Of a stretch of DNA of 35,411 nucleotides, positions 24,982 to 32,225 are shown piece after piece. A model generated the notes under the pieces. It was given only the letters and a program-made list of their open reading frames with translations. It did no database searches and was not told where the DNA came from. Source of the stretch: a virus; the IMG/VR virus record IMGVR_UViG_3300001533_001107, positions 1-35,411 of that record; one strand, 5' to 3'. A program made the translations under genes and the position numbers. Position 1 is the first letter of the stretch. Each line of letters begins with the position of its first letter.

Positions 24982-26496
24982 TCAATCGACCGGATCCCCG
25001 CCCTGTTCGTCCTGTTCCAGCACGGTCGGCTTTGCTGGTGCAAGTTGCGCATCCGCCAGCATCCGTTCCTTGACCTCAGCCGGGATATGGTTGATCTGGT
25101 CCAGCAGCTCGACGGCCGTAACGCGCAGCCACGCCTGTACCGATTCCGGCAGCGTCACGAAGTTGCCGAGCTGGACAAGATTCTTGACGTCCTCGGATGT
25201 GTTCGGGATACTGAATTCATCCGGCCACTGCGGATCGTACGAATCAAACGAGGGGTCCATCTCGACCGATAGCGCAATCAGCTTTTCCTCAGCCTCCTGC
25301 AAAAGCCGTGCCCGATTCCCGAGCGTTGCCTGCACGTCGAGGTGATCCCACTGCTTGCTTTCCGCACTTGCAACCTGCTTGCTTTCGCGGGTAAACATGG
25401 CCAGGCCCGCGAAATCAAACAGGTTACGCCGCAGCTTGTCCGTCTTTTCGGCCAGGATCTTCATATCGCTGGTCGGCGGCATCAGATAGCGGGTAAGGCC
25501 ATTATCGTCACCGGACTCGACAAACGGATATTCCAGGCCGCGCACAATCTCACGCACCATCGATGCAACCTTGTCGGTATCGTTAGTCTTGTACCGCTCA
25601 AGCAGGGCAGCCGTAGTGCTCTGTACCATGGACTCGGGGATGACGAGCTGCGGGTAAACCGTCTGCTGCAGGTTCTCGTAATCCAGGGATTCCAGATTCA
25701 TGGCCGCCGCCTGGATCATCTCCACGTCATCGAACCACCACGGCGACGCAGACGGACGGCCCAGGGGCACAAAAGGAACTTCCTGGGCAGATATGACGCC
25801 TTTCTCCGCGTAATCGATCTCGCCGCCTTTGCTCACGAAATACCGCGTGAACGTACACCCGCCGCCATTCTGGCCGCGTACCCAGAGCGTGCGCACCTTG
25901 CTTGTCACGGCTTCCACAAACGGATTCGAGTTGTCGTAGCGCTCCTCTTCGGTCATCAGCCAAACCAAACGCCCGGACGAATCAAAACACCAGTCGACGA
26001 CCTCCGTCGAATTCCACAGATTCCAGTAGATGCGATCCCCGCCCTCCTCTTTCGCCGCAATCGACCGAGGTGCAACCGCGCCCGTTGCCGGGTCGATCAC
26101 CGGCATGCCGCGATCCGGCTGCAGCCAGCACCACTGGCCGGCCGTTAACATCTCGCTTGCCGACGACCAGAACTGATCGACCGACATGCCCGTAGTCGTC
26201 ACGTCGCGTTCGAAATCCTCATCAATGCCATTTCGCACCGTCGGACGGCTGAACAGATAGTCGTTGATTTTGCCGACCACCCGCCCCGCATCATTGACCA
26301 GGTAAGCCCGGTTACGCCTGCCGGTGATTCCCTTGCTCGCGTCACCATCCCAGGACCGGTCGCTTTCGTTCGGCGCCCGCCAAAGCCGCGATTCCAGGTA
26401 AGGCTTGCCACCATGGAAGGCCAGCAGGTTGTTCGCAAGCTGGGAGCGCCGCGACTTCAGGATCACATGTTCTCGGCTCGTTATCAGATCCGGCAT
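24982..26496 (-). CDS. Portal protein
   Basis: A 504-residue protein with features of DUF4055-like portals: an N-terminal helical region, the segment RNRAYLVNDAGRVVGKINDY, a stem/wing region and long helices (KTDKLRRNLFDFAGLAMFT, QATLGNRARLLQEAEEKLIAL). Twelve copies form the DNA channel and docking site of the terminase. The start at 26496 is chosen because GGAGG lies just before it; a TTG four codons upstream would overlap that same site. It follows the terminase and tRNA and precedes scaffold and coat. Confidence 0.8.
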   Translation of the reverse strand: MPDLITSREHVILKSRRSQLANNLLAFHGGKPYLESRLWRAPNESDRSWDGDASKGITGRRNRAYLVNDAGRVVGKINDYLFSRPTVRNGIDEDFERDVTTTGMSVDQFWSSASEMLTAGQWCWLQPDRGMPVIDPATGAVAPRSIAAKEEGGDRIYWNLWNSTEVVDWCFDSSGRLVWLMTEEERYDNSNPFVEAVTSKVRTLWVRGQNGGGCTFTRYFVSKGGEIDYAEKGVISAQEVPFVPLGRPSASPWWFDDVEMIQAAAMNLESLDYENLQQTVYPQLVIPESMVQSTTAALLERYKTNDTDKVASMVREIVRGLEYPFVESGDDNGLTRYLMPPTSDMKILAEKTDKLRRNLFDFAGLAMFTRESKQVASAESKQWDHLDVQATLGNRARLLQEAEEKLIALSVEMDPSFDSYDPQWPDEFSIPNTSEDVKNLVQLGNFVTLPESVQAWLRVTAVELLDQINHIPAEVKERMLADAQLAPAKPTVLEQDEQGGDPVD

Positions 26497-26521
26497 GAAC
26501 GCCTCCAATGTTTAACAAAAC

Positions 26522-26597
26522 TGGCAGCGGAGGCAGGACTCGAACCTGCGACCTCCTGGTTATGAGCCAGGCAAGCTTCCAACTGCTCTACCCCGCA
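26522..26597 (-). tRNA. tRNA-Met (CAT anticodon), initiator-like
   Basis: A complete 76-nt cloverleaf with encoded CCA. Anticodon loop CTCATAA on a CCTGG/CCAGG stem; T arm GCAGG-TTCGAGT-CCTGC; D stem GAGC/GCTT. The 1:72 pair is T-T, an unpaired end, and the D stem has A11:T24, both characteristic of initiator tRNAs. Only two of the three usual G:C pairs at 29-31:39-41 are present (29:41 is T:A), and the discriminator base is G. It lies between terminase and portal with no gene overlap. Confidence 0.9.
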
Positions 26598-26619
26598 ATG
26601 CTCACCAATAGCCGAAAAA

Positions 26620-27879
26620 CTAAATAAGCAAGCTGCTGCCCCTCGGTCCGTCCAGCTTCATGACCATGTAGCGGATCGTGTCCATCGCGTGATCACGGTC
26701 TTTGACCGGTTCCTCCTTGTCGTTGCGACCGTCCTTCGATTCCGGCCAGACGTAATCGTAGAATTCGCCGATAACCTCCTTGCAGGATTCATGGATAATA
26801 ATGCGAGACTTTCCGTCCGGTAGCACCTTCAACCGTTTCTTGACGGCTGCGATCCCCGTCGATACAGCCTTATTGGCCGCGACCGTGATAATGCCGTGGC
26901 GATGCAGAGTTGCCCGGTCCTCCGCGTCGTGGTCCGCGATTGTCCACAAAAAGGGGCCGGGCGTGATTGCGTTTATCGTCACCGCATGATCCTCCACAAT
27001 CACGCCTGCAACATACCGCTCACGCACAATCCACAGCCGCCCGTCCGGATCAAGCAGTCCCCATAGGCACACAAACGGGTTGGAATATCCGAAGTCGATG
27101 CCGCGCACCTTGCGCCAATGCTCATGCCCCGCAGGCAACGCACCACGCCACACATGCACATCCTCGTCAAATTCCTCGTAAACCGCCCCGTCCGCCTCGC
27201 ACCATTCACCGTTGAGCATCCGACGCCGGGCAACACCGGACATCGCCTCCAGCGTCGCCAGGGCGTCAGCGGGCAGGTGGGGATTGTCATACGGCGTCCA
27301 GTGCATTCGCCGCCAGGTATCAGCATCGGCAAACGGCTTGCCCGTGTCGGGGTCTTGACGCAGCACCCCTGCCTTGTACAACCAGTGTCGCTGATTCTTC
27401 GGGTTGCAGTCCAGGAGCAACTTGCGGACCGGAACGCCCGGATGCGCCAGCCGGGTAAGCACCGTCTGCACGGTCGGCCAGGTCAACTGCGTCGCCTCGT
27501 TCAGGAAAATATGCCCGTACTCCGTCCCCAGAATCTTATCCACCCGCTCCTTGTCGTCCAGGCCGCCGATGCGGATGAACGACCCGTTGCGGTGCCGGAT
27601 CTCCAGGTCGCCATCGCGGAAAGACCAGTCGCGCCGCCCGGCCAGCAGCCGCCGGAGAGTGTCTTGGTAGAGGCTGGCCTTGGCGTGCTCGCGGAACTTG
27701 CGCCCGATCAGGATCGGCACGCCTGGGTAACGCGCCGCCTCGACAGCGAGCCACGCGCAAATACACGCAGTTTTTGTGGAGCGCGCGCCGCCGTCAAACA
27801 GAATGCGCCGCACGTCGGGCGACTCTAGTATATCTCGCCAGGCAGCAGATTGTTTGGCGGTAAGGCTAAATGGTTGCAT
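26620..27879 (-). CDS. terL: Terminase large subunit (Terminase_3/PBSX type)
   Basis: A 419-residue packaging motor. ATPase: Walker A-like DGGARSTKT (29-37), Walker B HIFLNE (about 123-128), coupling motif LLLDCNP (about 154-160). Nuclease: acidic residues in GIDFGYSNPF (D262), ADHDAED (about 316-320) and DHAMDTIRY (D400). It cuts concatemeric DNA and pumps it through the portal. The ribosome site is weak. It is separated from the small subunit by about 2.7 kb, an unusual gap filled by other genes. No frameshift is seen. Confidence 0.9.
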   Translation of the reverse strand: MQPFSLTAKQSAAWRDILESPDVRRILFDGGARSTKTACICAWLAVEAARYPGVPILIGRKFREHAKASLYQDTLRRLLAGRRDWSFRDGDLEIRHRNGSFIRIGGLDDKERVDKILGTEYGHIFLNEATQLTWPTVQTVLTRLAHPGVPVRKLLLDCNPKNQRHWLYKAGVLRQDPDTGKPFADADTWRRMHWTPYDNPHLPADALATLEAMSGVARRRMLNGEWCEADGAVYEEFDEDVHVWRGALPAGHEHWRKVRGIDFGYSNPFVCLWGLLDPDGRLWIVRERYVAGVIVEDHAVTINAITPGPFLWTIADHDAEDRATLHRHGIITVAANKAVSTGIAAVKKRLKVLPDGKSRIIIHESCKEVIGEFYDYVWPESKDGRNDKEEPVKDRDHAMDTIRYMVMKLDGPRGSSLLI

Positions 27880-27943
27880 ATATATGGCCGCCGGGGCAAT
27901 TTACGCGTACACAATAAGCACAAAAATATTTTGAAAATAAATC

Positions 27944-27972
27944 TTGCAATGAGAATCAATGCCAATTAATAT
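27944..27972 (+). promoter_or_regulatory. Candidate promoter for the plus-strand island
   Basis: TTGCAA at 27944-27949 and TAATAT at 27967-27972 are separated by 17 bp, four of six matches to each sigma-70 hexamer. They lie in an AT-rich stretch between the terminase large start and the first plus-strand gene, which needs its own promoter. Experimentally unproved. Confidence 0.4.
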
Positions 27973-27980
27973 GTTGCCAT

Positions 27981-27995
27981 GCTCAAAGATTGAGC
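27981..27995. promoter_or_regulatory. Small perfect inverted repeat, operator candidate
   Basis: GCTCAA-AGA-TTGAGC is a perfect 6-bp inverted repeat with 3-nt spacer, located about ten bases after the candidate -10 element. The placement would suit a repressor site or a transcript 5-prime hairpin. Nothing identifies the binding protein. Confidence 0.35.
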
Positions 27996-28070
27996 AGACG
28001 ACGCCGAGGCCGTAAAGCCCAGGCCGCGATTCCAGCCGCGAGAGCTGCGAAGCTGACAGAGGAGCAAACC

Positions 28071-28451
28071 ATGACGACGACCACGACACCCACCCGCGCT
28101 GCAACACCCACGACCACGACACTCATTGTGTCGACCGGCCAGTACGAAACCTGCGCAACAAAAATCCAGGTCAAACACACAACCGAGCGCGGCCTGATGC
28201 GCCGCGGCCGGCAGCTCGCGGAGGAGCTGGTCAATGATGATGACATCGTCTTGCAGGATCTCCTGGGCGGCAACTACTCTTTGCCGCTCAAATATTACTA
28301 CGCCATCGGAAACTTTGGATACGGAACCACGGGCATCCGGTTCCAAAGCAAATCTGCTCGTAATGAGTTTGTGGCTTTTGGCGTTGCTGATCTACGGCGG
28401 GCGGTCACTCTATCAGTCGCAAAAAAATACGGCATTACTCGCGATATGTAA
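28071..28451 (+). CDS. Hypothetical protein with Thr/Pro-rich leader
   Basis: A 126-residue protein. After a low-complexity Thr-rich start comes a predicted folded part with strand TTTLIVSTGQYETCATKIQV, a helix (RGLMRRGRQLAEELVND) and a final segment including FGVADLRRAVTLSVAKKYG. ATG 28071 is favoured over an upstream TTG at 27990 because GAGGAG lies 8 nt before it and the extra residues look non-coding (Arg-rich). It is the first gene of the plus-strand island. No family recognised. Confidence 0.5.
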   Translation: MTTTTTPTRAATPTTTTLIVSTGQYETCATKIQVKHTTERGLMRRGRQLAEELVNDDDIVLQDLLGGNYSLPLKYYYAIGNFGYGTTGIRFQSKSARNEFVAFGVADLRRAVTLSVAKKYGITRDM

Positions 28452-28465
28452 AAAACATCAACCCC

Positions 28466-28492
28466 GCGCCCGGCGGCACCCCCGCCGGGCGC
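28466..28492 (+). repeat. Strong GC hairpin between two plus-strand genes
   Basis: An 11-bp perfect stem (GCGCCCGGCGG with CCGCCGGGCGC) and 5-nt loop CACCC. No T-run follows in either direction, so it is not an ordinary intrinsic terminator. It may stabilise or process the transcript between the 126- and 87-residue genes; the next ribosome site (AGGAGG) starts about ten bases later. Confidence 0.5.
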
Positions 28493-28513
28493 AAACAACA
28501 GGAGGAAAAAAAC

Positions 28514-28777
28514 ATGCGCACAACCGTGATCATACAAAAACGCGGCGAGGGATACATCAGCAACGTCAGCGGCAAGCACGGCGGAGGGCACACCGGTGCC
28601 CGCGCCGGCCTCACGCCCTACGACGCAGCCGCCCAGGCCGCTAACCTCATGGTACGATACGCACAAACCAACGACGAGGGCGGCGACCTCATGGCCCCGC
28701 CCGAGGTATTGGATCTGGTGCCCGAGCACCTGCGTGATGTCGCCGCCAAAGCCAAGGAGGCCGAATGCGAGCATTAA
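28514..28777 (+). CDS. Hypothetical small protein
   Basis: An 87-residue protein with a strong ribosome site (AGGAGGAAAAAAAC). The N-terminal 40 residues have a beta strand (TTVIIQKRGEGYISNVSG) followed by Gly/His-rich GKHGGGHTGAR and a helix (YDAAAQAANLMVRYAQ); the end is acidic. No known family. It overlaps the following ASCH gene by 13 nt, suggesting the two are translated together. Confidence 0.55.
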   Translation: MRTTVIIQKRGEGYISNVSGKHGGGHTGARAGLTPYDAAAQAANLMVRYAQTNDEGGDLMAPPEVLDLVPEHLRDVAAKAKEAECEH

Positions 28778-29076
28778 GCATCAGAGACCCCCACGCTAGC
28801 CAAATCTTATCGGGCGAGAAACGCATCGAGAACCGGTCATGGGGCGAGCGCGTGCGCGGCCCCATCGCCCTCCACCGGTGCGGCAAGGGCGGCGCCATCA
28901 TCGGCGTCATGGAGATCACGGAGGTCATAGGCTGGGAGGAGGCCCTAGCTCGTTACCCGGATCAGGACGCGTACATCTCCGGCCCCCTCTGCTGGGTGAT
29001 CGGCTCCGTCAGGCAATTGCCCGAGCCGATACCATGCCCAGGGCGGCTGTCGCTGTGGGAGTGCCCCGACCTTTAG
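28765..29076 (+). CDS. ASCH-domain protein
   Basis: A 103-residue protein with the ASCH pattern: RALSIRDPHASQILSGEKRIENRSW at the start (ending in the conserved E-N/R-W), a strand GPIALHRCG and the segment GAIIGVMEITEVIGW, then GPLCWVIGSVRQLPEPIP. ASCH proteins form a PUA-like barrel proposed to bind RNA; some, such as E. coli YqfB, hydrolyse N4-acetylcytidine. AAGGAGG precedes the ATG. Its 3-prime end overlaps the convergent PAPS-reductase-like gene by 68 nt. The molecular role in the phage is unknown. Confidence 0.8.
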   Translation: MRALSIRDPHASQILSGEKRIENRSWGERVRGPIALHRCGKGGAIIGVMEITEVIGWEEALARYPDQDAYISGPLCWVIGSVRQLPEPIPCPGRLSLWECPDL

Positions 29077-29917
29077 CCGGATGTTTAGCCCGGCGGAACT
29101 CCTGCCTGGCAAGCTCCGCCTCAAGCATAGGGTACATGGAGAGCACCCGGTCGTAATCGTCGGGAGCCCACTCCCGCATATGCGCCATGTGCCGGTACGC
29201 CGGGAGCCCGGCCATGCTGCGATTAACGCGCAGATAGTCCTTGGGTAGCAGGATGCCCGCTGCCTGGATCGCGTCTATGATCTCGGATTTTTTCCAATCG
29301 AAACACGGATAAAATGTCATGTGCTGCGGGTTCTTGCCGCCGATCTTCTCCACCCAGATGCGCCGGTCGAGGCTATCAGTCATGTTGATCCCAAACGCGC
29401 ACCAGGCGTTAGGCAGGTGCAAATCACGCTGCAACGCCTTGATCTGGTCGTGCTTATCGTACCACCATTCAACCAGTGCGATAACTTCCTCTTCGCTGCC
29501 TGGCGGTTGCCAAAACAGCTTATTGACGGCTTTGATGCAGGCTCCGTCCATTAGCCGGATAATCTCCGTGCCGAATACCCGCTCGTAATACGCCAGCGAC
29601 TCATCGACAAAGCCCAGGTGCGGGACGCTTGCGCAATGGAACGGGATGATGCGGGTAAAGTATTTGCGTAGCTGAAGCCAGGCGGCAATCGAATCCTTGC
29701 CCCGACTGAAGCCAAGAAAACACGTCCCCCCGGACAGGCAAGAAATTTCCTCGCACAGCCGGGAAGACGCGCGCGGAGCAGGTTCAGCCCCCGCCGCCAC
29801 CGCCGCCCCGCCCTGTGCCGCCGGGGACGTTAAGTCCACTTCTCTTCGACGCCATGACTGGCCTCCTTTTTTTTCCGGTTCCGCCGGTTCGGTTTTCAGT
29901 TTGCGGCGTGCCGTCAT
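29009..29917 (-). CDS. PAPS-reductase-family PP-loop protein (IbrA-like)
   Basis: A 302-residue protein with a PP-loop ATP-pyrophosphatase motif GFSRGKDSIAAWLQ (about 69-82), equivalent to SGGKDS in PAPS reductases and adenine-nucleotide alpha hydrolases. Later conserved segments are FGINMTDSLDRR, FYPCFDWKKSEIIDAI and DYLRVNRSMAGLPAYRHM. The first 60 residues are low complexity and probably not part of the core. It is ATGA-coupled to the ParB-like gene at its 5-prime side. This gene pair matches IbrA/IbrB, regulators described on E. coli prophages; related pairs are frequent in phages with unclear function. Possibly nucleotide or nucleic-acid modification. Confidence 0.78.
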   Translation of the reverse strand: MTARRKLKTEPAEPEKKGGQSWRRREVDLTSPAAQGGAAVAAGAEPAPRASSRLCEEISCLSGGTCFLGFSRGKDSIAAWLQLRKYFTRIIPFHCASVPHLGFVDESLAYYERVFGTEIIRLMDGACIKAVNKLFWQPPGSEEEVIALVEWWYDKHDQIKALQRDLHLPNAWCAFGINMTDSLDRRIWVEKIGGKNPQHMTFYPCFDWKKSEIIDAIQAAGILLPKDYLRVNRSMAGLPAYRHMAHMREWAPDDYDRVLSMYPMLEAELARQEFRRAKHPAKGRGTPTATAALGMVSARAIA

Positions 29918-30588
29918 GGCATCACCATCCCTGAAAGCTCTTTGTCAATTGGATTCGCGACCGGCTTCTGCGTGTTCGGCGTCACCTGCACCCCGATGGA
30001 CTTTGCGAAAGCCTCCCCGTCAACATACATCCCATACTTCGTCTCAAGCCCGGCAAATCGGGCAAGGAACTCCGTCTTTTGCGCGTAGGACTGGAACACC
30101 AGGCACAACCAGAAATTCACCTCGCTCTTATCCTTGCCGCGTGCCCGGCTCTTCTCACGTGCCTCAATGAACTTCTTTAGTTTCGGGTTATCTTCCGCCA
30201 TGTCGATAACCTCGGGCTGCTCTTTCGGTGCATCAATCACGCCAAGGTCAATAACCAGGTCTGAGAACGATTCCTTCAGCACGTCCAGATCCCAATCGCC
30301 CGCCATGCCGCCCGGCGCGTTGTCCACCAGCACGAAACGCCGCCGCTGCTCGTCGGTCAAGTCGGTTGCCCGCACAACCCAGCCATCAGGCAGCTCCGTC
30401 ATGTGCAGCGCCTTGCACGCCTTCCACCGCTGGTTCCCGCCCAGGATCACCCCGTCGGCGTCAACGACGATAGGGCGGAGCGTCATAAATTCCGGATCGC
30501 GCTCGATGCTTTCCTTCAGCCGCTTCATTTCGGCACGGCCAATCTTACGCGGATTGTTGTCCAGCGGCCTGATATCGTCAATCCTCAT
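29914..30588 (-). CDS. ParB-like (IbrB-type) nuclease-domain protein
   Basis: A 224-residue protein. The ParB/Srx domain starts with DIRPLDNNPRK (4-15) and includes a ParB-box GGNQRWKACKAL (50-61). The centre is helical (WDLDVLKESFSDLVIDLG), and the C-terminal half ends in SEVNFWLCLVFQSYAQKTEFL. IbrB-type proteins share this N-terminal fold and are always found near a PAPS-reductase-like partner. GGGAGG precedes the ATG, which overlaps the end of terminase small. What the pair does is inferred only by analogy. Confidence 0.75.
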   Translation of the reverse strand: MRIDDIRPLDNNPRKIGRAEMKRLKESIERDPEFMTLRPIVVDADGVILGGNQRWKACKALHMTELPDGWVVRATDLTDEQRRRFVLVDNAPGGMAGDWDLDVLKESFSDLVIDLGVIDAPKEQPEVIDMAEDNPKLKKFIEAREKSRARGKDKSEVNFWLCLVFQSYAQKTEFLARFAGLETKYGMYVDGEAFAKSIGVQVTPNTQKPVANPIDKELSGMVMP

Positions 30589-31109
30589 GCGTTACCTCCC
30601 TGCACCACAACCAGCGGGCCGCCGTCGTCGCCCGTGACCTCGTGGCGATCCACGTACATCCCCAGGTAACGGCCAAGCAGCTCCAGCGCCTTGATTTTGT
30701 CGAACCGGTACACCCGGACACCCTGCCGCGAGACACTCACATCGGAAATGGTGCGCCGCTGGGAATCCGTGAGATTATGGACGTTCGGGGGGATCACCTT
30801 ACCGCCCTCGATCTTGGGAAAGCACTCGCTGCCGTCGCTAAAGGCGATGCACATCAGCTCCTGGATTACCCGGTCAACGGTCAACTCGTTGCGCTGGGCG
30901 GCTATGACCTGCGCCTCGGCAATCTGCTTGACAATCGCGGGTATCCGCAGCAGGCGTTTCGCCGAATGCACGGCCGACTTAGGGGAGTACCCGGCACGGA
31001 TCGCGGCCTGCGTGGCGTTCCCGTCCACCAGGAACTCACGCACGAAAGCCGCCCGCCGCGCCTTCATGCCAGGATGCCGTGCCTCTCGTGTTTTTTCGCT
31101 AACTGCCAT
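30585..31109 (-). CDS. terS: Terminase small subunit
   Basis: A 174-residue protein with the Terminase_2 N-terminal helix-turn-helix, AAFVREFLVDGNATQAAIRAGYSPKSAVHSA (roughly 20-50), which recognises packaging sites. The middle is helical, and the C-terminus (KALELLGRYLGMYV) is the oligomerisation part. It overlaps the 50-residue HTH gene by 11 nt and the IbrB-like gene by ATGA. A typical terminase pair is adjacent; here the large subunit lies 2.7 kb further on, beyond other genes. Confidence 0.88.
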   Translation of the reverse strand: MAVSEKTREARHPGMKARRAAFVREFLVDGNATQAAIRAGYSPKSAVHSAKRLLRIPAIVKQIAEAQVIAAQRNELTVDRVIQELMCIAFSDGSECFPKIEGGKVIPPNVHNLTDSQRRTISDVSVSRQGVRVYRFDKIKALELLGRYLGMYVDRHEVTGDDGGPLVVVQGGNA

Positions 31110-31251
31110 GTAAACAGCCGAAACCTAAACTATAAGGCCGCCTGCCGCCCCAGGAGCGTAGGCAGCGGGTCAGTGCTTGTCTTGACATGTCCGGGAACGC
31201 TTCGGCGATCTCTGCGCGTTCGTAGACGCAATCTGGCTCAATTCTGATCAT
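31099..31251 (-). CDS. Small excisionase-like HTH protein
   Basis: A 50-residue protein starting at 31251 in an ATGA overlap with the upstream gene; GAGGCGG lies before it. Its core (CVYERAEIAEAFPDMSRQALTRCLRSWGGRR) reads as a single helix-turn-helix followed by a basic wing, like a small MerR/Xis-type regulator. It precedes terminase small and could regulate the packaging genes. The extra upstream residues in the same frame are ignored because they overlap the preceding gene. Confidence 0.52.
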   Translation of the reverse strand: MIRIEPDCVYERAEIAEAFPDMSRQALTRCLRSWGGRRPYSLGFGCLHGS

Positions 31252-31787
31252 AATCCGCCTCTCTTCCCGCCTTTGAGAATAAATCGCTCCTTGCTGATGT
31301 CGAAAATACGGTTTGAGATTGCCTCGAACTCGGGCCATCGGCGGCATATCTCGGCAATTGCCGCATTAACCGCCTGCGGACTTGTGCATCCGATTCTTCG
31401 GGATATCTCGGCCTGCGTCCGATACTCCGAAAGAATATGCCCGTCGGTCAGGCAGTCGAAGACGTTCAGCGCGATCTGCCGTTGCTTGTTGGACAGCGAC
31501 AACAGACCGCGGGCAATGCGGACGTCGGCCGCCTGGTTGATCAGGCTGACCTTGCGGTCGTCGTCGACCTCTGCCTGCATGTCGGTCATGATGCTGGCCT
31601 CGACCTCGGCAAGAGTCTGGTCGGTGTTCGATGATCCGGCCTCCATCGAGATCATGCTGACCCCGTGGTGACTCGGGTTGTCGTTCGGCCCATAGCAGGC
31701 GGAACAGGGGACTTTCTTCCACGGAGTCTTGGCGTAGGCCCCTGACTGTACTTTTTCGCGGTGCGGGCATTTATGGCATTCGGGCAT
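31248..31787 (-). CDS. Zinc-finger/HTH putative regulator
   Basis: A 179-residue protein starting at 31787 after AAGGAA. The first 35 residues carry CHKCPHRE and CSAC, two cysteine pairs that could hold one zinc ion. The C-terminal half has a helical region (NKQRQIALNVFDCLTDG) then a helix-turn-helix (TQAEISRRIGCTSPQAVNAAIAEICRRW), as in phage transcription regulators. Central residues are acidic and flexible. It precedes the packaging genes and may be a late-gene regulator. I do not place it in a named family. Confidence 0.55.
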   Translation of the reverse strand: MPECHKCPHREKVQSGAYAKTPWKKVPCSACYGPNDNPSHHGVSMISMEAGSSNTDQTLAEVEASIMTDMQAEVDDDRKVSLINQAADVRIARGLLSLSNKQRQIALNVFDCLTDGHILSEYRTQAEISRRIGCTSPQAVNAAIAEICRRWPEFEAISNRIFDISKERFILKGGKRGGL

Positions 31788-31800
31788 GGCGTTCCTTTTA

Positions 31801-32001
31801 TCAAAATTGCAAAGTGGGTTTGTTTCGTTTTTTCGCGGCCAGGTAATCGAGGTACTGGCTGAAGGCATCCAGTTCAGCAAGCAACTTGGATTTATTGTTT
31901 ATCGCGTTCGGCACGTTCCCGGTCAGGGCGCACCATCGGGAAACGGCACCGGCATACCCTGCGAGGGTGACACGTTCGGCTTGTTGCTGGGCGTTCGTCA
32001 T
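31801..32001 (-). CDS. Small hypothetical protein
   Basis: A 66-residue helical protein (QQAERVTLAGYAGAVSRWCAL, LLAELDAFSQYLDYLAAKKR). An ideal site AGGAGGTGA precedes the ATG, and the ATG overlaps the previous stop by ATGA, so it is very likely translated. It could be a small helical accessory to replication, but no family is recognised. Confidence 0.58.
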   Translation of the reverse strand: MTNAQQQAERVTLAGYAGAVSRWCALTGNVPNAINNKSKLLAELDAFSQYLDYLAAKKRNKPTLQF

Positions 32002-32225
32002 CGGGTCACCTCCTGGGGTTTGAGTGAAGGGGTCGCGGGATTATAAATCTGTATGTGTGGGGGGGAGGAGGCGACCCCCCCACATATATATTTATATATA
32101 TGGCGACTTGTGCGTTCACACCTCAACCCGCTAGCAGGTTGTGCAGGTTGTGCGCAACCGTCGAAAAAAGCGGTTGAGTTTACACACCTCAACCCACTAG
32201 TAAGTTGTGCAGGTTGTGCGCTCAT
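31998..32225 (-). CDS. Small ORF encoded by the iteron region
   Basis: A 75-residue ORF whose start and stop both form ATGA junctions with its neighbours; AAGGAGGG precedes it at the end of the primase-helicase gene. The first half is a repeated peptide, AQPAQLTSGLRC then AQPAQPASGLRC, created by the two 39-bp direct repeats. The second half is Tyr/Pro-rich. The ORF may be a real coupled gene or a by-product that maintains coupling across a replication origin. No homology is recognised, and composition is odd for a protein. Confidence 0.42.
   Translation of the reverse strand: MSAQPAQLTSGLRCVNSTAFFDGCAQPAQPASGLRCERTSRHIYKYICGGVASSPPHIQIYNPATPSLKPQEVTR
32053..32221. other. Putative replication origin: iterons, AT-rich tract and hairpin
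   Basis: Two 39-bp direct repeats (32117-32155 and 32183-32221, three mismatches, 66-bp period) each contain a tandem AGGTTGTGC pair and a central palindrome (GCTAGC or ACTAGT). Next is an alternating AT tract (about 32082-32101), then a 13-bp hairpin (arms near 32053-32065 and 32075-32087, one G-T pair, 9-nt loop). The set lies directly downstream of the primase-helicase gene. Iterons, an AT-rich melting region and a hairpin next to the initiator gene are the usual parts of an origin. Inference only. Confidence 0.45.

Noticed and set aside
26522-26597. tRNA as an attachment site
   Set aside because: No integrase or repeated tRNA 3-prime end is visible and the tRNA lies inside the structural genes.
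27946-27964. Fur-box-like sequence near AATGAGAATCAAT
   Set aside because: Only a partial resemblance to the Fur consensus; no iron-related gene nearby.
32117-32221. CRISPR array
   Set aside because: Only two repeat units with inner tandem repeats and no cas genes; the arrangement fits iterons better.
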